The notes below the pieces were generated by a model, which was not told the origin of the DNA, searched no databases, and saw only the letters and a list, made by a program, of their open reading frames with translations. This document shows, piece after piece, positions 61,957 through 64,000 of a DNA stretch of 64,000 bases. The DNA comes from Undaria pinnatifida (Eukaryota > Sar > Phaeophyceae > Laminariales > Alariaceae), in assembly GCA_012845835.1 (NCBI GenBank), contig JABAKD010000030.1:11477715-11541714 (forward strand), in the 5' to 3' direction. Numbering within the stretch: the stretch's first letter is position 1; each line of letters begins with the position of its first letter. The position numbers and the translations under genes are program-made.

Positions 61957-63559
61957 GAAGCAATTTTCCGAGTATTTTCCAGCAAACAACAGCATTTCAG
62001 ACGACAAAAGCTCGAGGAAACATCAGACGGATGCCTACATTTCGAGGGTGGAAATTGAACCGGGTTGAGGGCCAGTCCTGCTGTGCTGCTGTACTGACTG
62101 CCACACTGAGGCACACCGAAGGCGGCAGACGCCTGCGAGGTATCCTACATATGAAGCGAGTATGGAGTACGAAGCACTCAATGTTTTTGCCAGGCACCAG
62201 TTATTTGTTTTGGCCGTTTGTTCAAGCTCGCACAGCATGGGCAGGGGAGGGTCTTTCTCGAAGTTTCCACCCACTCATGTGCTGACTCATGACATGAATC
62301 CTCGTCTTGCCATCTGCGTCTGGAGTAGTGCAGAAATATCACAGTATATTTTCAAGTAGTTTGATCTTTCCTCGGCTTTTCTTTTTATGCGTACTGAAAG
62401 AGACCAGCTATTTCGAGTTTTAGACATATGGTGTTTTTTTAATGCGTTTAAGGTCGAAGTATCGAATGGCCTAGCTCTTCCAGTTGGAAGTACTTAAGAC
62501 CTAACCTCGAGGCTTAAATACGTCTAGTGTGTGGTTGCCCGGGGACAGAAGCGTCTCATACCCCGCAAAATAGAGCCAGTCTCGGCGGCTTTCCGCGGCC
62601 ATAGCTCGCGCCACGGACGTCCCATGAGCCCGGCACACGGCTGATAATATACCGACGGGTAGTCTGATCGCATTGCAGAAGAAAGCACACAAAAAAACTC
62701 TGCGCCGGCGGAGAAAAAGGGACGGACTAGGCAAAAAAATCAAAATGGTACATATGCATATAGCAACGTTGACAGCTCATGAGCAGCTCCATCACAGCTG
62801 CTACTACTACTGCTGCTGTACGTATCACACGTTATGTGCCGTTCTGTGCTGTAGACTACCTACTCATATACTTAGCTCTTTCTGAGCTGCTGCTGTAGAT
62901 ACTGCTGTACGTAGGATATACCATACATCAACGTTGACAATACATGCGTAGCTCCGTCACAACTGCTACAGAATACGTAGCTCTCTTATATTCTTTGATA
63001 TCTCTCCCCTCAGCAGAAATCTTCGGATTTTTTGTAGATGACAGTTTTCAACGAAGCCTGGGTGGCATGTGTTCTTCGGGGCGTCACCCTTTGATTTTGG
63101 GCACCCGTACCTCTGCTCGCACGCCGAATCTCGTGCCGGGGAAAGGTGTGCGCAGATGGACAAGCATTGCACTGCGTCGTCAAGCTTTCCAAAGTGTAAA
63201 ATGTCCAAAGACCACGCGGAGCTGAAGAGAGTTGTGAAGTGTAATTTTTTTAGAGTAGGGCGAATTGTCCCGCTGGCACGGGAGCGTTCACAGGTCATAT
63301 TAGTTAGGCGTAAGCCGTGTAGTTTTTAATGGATTAGCGTTCGTGTGTGCCTCCATCATCGCTTCCTCTATTTGTTTTTGTTTTTATTTGTATGTTCTCT
63401 TTCTATTTTCGCCCCACGTTCTGTCTAATTTGAACGTTTCGTCACCGAGGGCTTGCCGAGCGTACGTTGACCTAAAAGTTACATGCCACCTGAGAGGGGC
63501 ATACCGTCCTGGCCAAAAGACCGAGGTGTTGTTGTTCTGACATTAGGCCATTACCGCAA

Positions 63560-63628
63560 TGAACACCGTGGTCAAAGGACAGGTTCCAGTCACTCTGGAG
63601 TGGAAGAATACCCAAGAAAAAAAGGAAG
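63560..63628 (+). repeat. Partial SINE-like core
   Basis: ACCGTGGTCAAAGGACAGGT then TCCAGTCACTCTGGAGTGGA and AGAATACCC, matching the 32.9 kb element without its (TTG)n tail. Confidence 0.65.
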
Positions 63629-64000
63629 AGAACGAGTGCTAAACCGAGGCTAAACGTGTACCAGGTATATCATAGCGGAAGAAAATCGTGCATCAGCCAA
63701 AATATCAAATGAAATCAGAAGCCCAGCGTAAGAACGTATCAGGCCCACACTGGTACGTACGTTTCGAGACCCGCAATTTAAGCCGAGTGGACTTTTAATA
63801 ACAACTGAAACTCTTAATGGAGGCTACGGCTGCGCATGAAATGAGTAGCACGGTTTTCGTGCACTACATGGCACGATTGATGGCTTGGAAGGGGTCAATG
63901 TGCTGCAAAATTACTGCTGTACATCGTTCATCGCTGGTGTGATTTAGTGTGCTGCACTTACATTGTTGATGGCTTGCGTGTTGTGGTAATTGGAATAGTT

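Larger units (their letters stand above)
61650..64000. other. No gene recognised
   Basis: Contains the 16-bp hairpin at 61917-61956. Duplicated ACGTTGACA...CAGCTCC.TCACA..TGCTAC segments lie near 62768 and 62930, and a partial SINE-like core lies at 63563-63625. Frames up to 110 codons have no recognisable domain. Confidence 0.35.

Overview
The window is nuclear DNA of an intron-rich, repeat-rich eukaryote. One conserved gene is split into at least 15 exons by introns of a few hundred to about 2,000 bases. Most of the rest is repeats: CAG/CTG and AAC microsatellites, GGGTC- and GGGCC-based minisatellites, a tyrosine-recombinase retroelement and many small dispersed families. Short TTAGGG/CCCTAA tracts are scattered through it. 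This fits a stramenopile such as a brown alga, but that is an inference from gene style; no marker gene here proves it.

Layout. 1.0-2.7 kb (minus): an intact, intronless fold-type III PLP-dependent decarboxylase. 3-6.5 kb: tandem duplications and two GGGTC arrays, one with a tRNA-like head. 6.6-7.9 and 15.4-16.4 kb: two decayed copies of a unit carrying the C-terminal part of a PIF1-like helicase; the flank of one copy is inverted. 8-15 kb: tandem and dispersed repeats, an AAC-tailed SINE-like element and another tRNA-headed GGGTC element. 16.5-17.1 kb: C-rich tandem repeats. 17.64-23.66 kb (minus): a degenerate DIRS-type retroelement (gag-like, RT, RNase H, tyrosine recombinase) between about 240-bp direct terminal repeats. 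23.66-25.44 kb: a degenerate TCGATA-rich array. 26-42 kb: no recognisable host gene, but many repeats, including a small terminal-inverted-repeat element (30.6-30.9 kb) whose body is a 42-bp minisatellite. 42.45-58.68 kb (plus): 15 exons of a P5A-type ATPase (ATP13A1/Spf1 family). The first exon or exons and the C-terminal membrane part were not found. 59.3-60.0 kb: an inverted copy of a repeat at 35.6-36.2 kb. 60.5-61.5 kb (minus): a partly duplicated OTU-like cysteine protease gene. 61.6-64 kb: nothing recognisable except short repeats and a 16-bp hairpin.

The two host genes are unrelated in function: amino-acid or polyamine metabolism, and ER membrane-protein quality control. The most striking observation is in the ATPase gene. 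At five exons, the exon edge with its splice site, or the exon start, recurs one to six times as decayed copies in the adjoining intron. Three of its 14 introns also appear to use GC donors. All exon boundaries were placed by eye from splice signals, frame continuity and family motifs; none has transcript support here.
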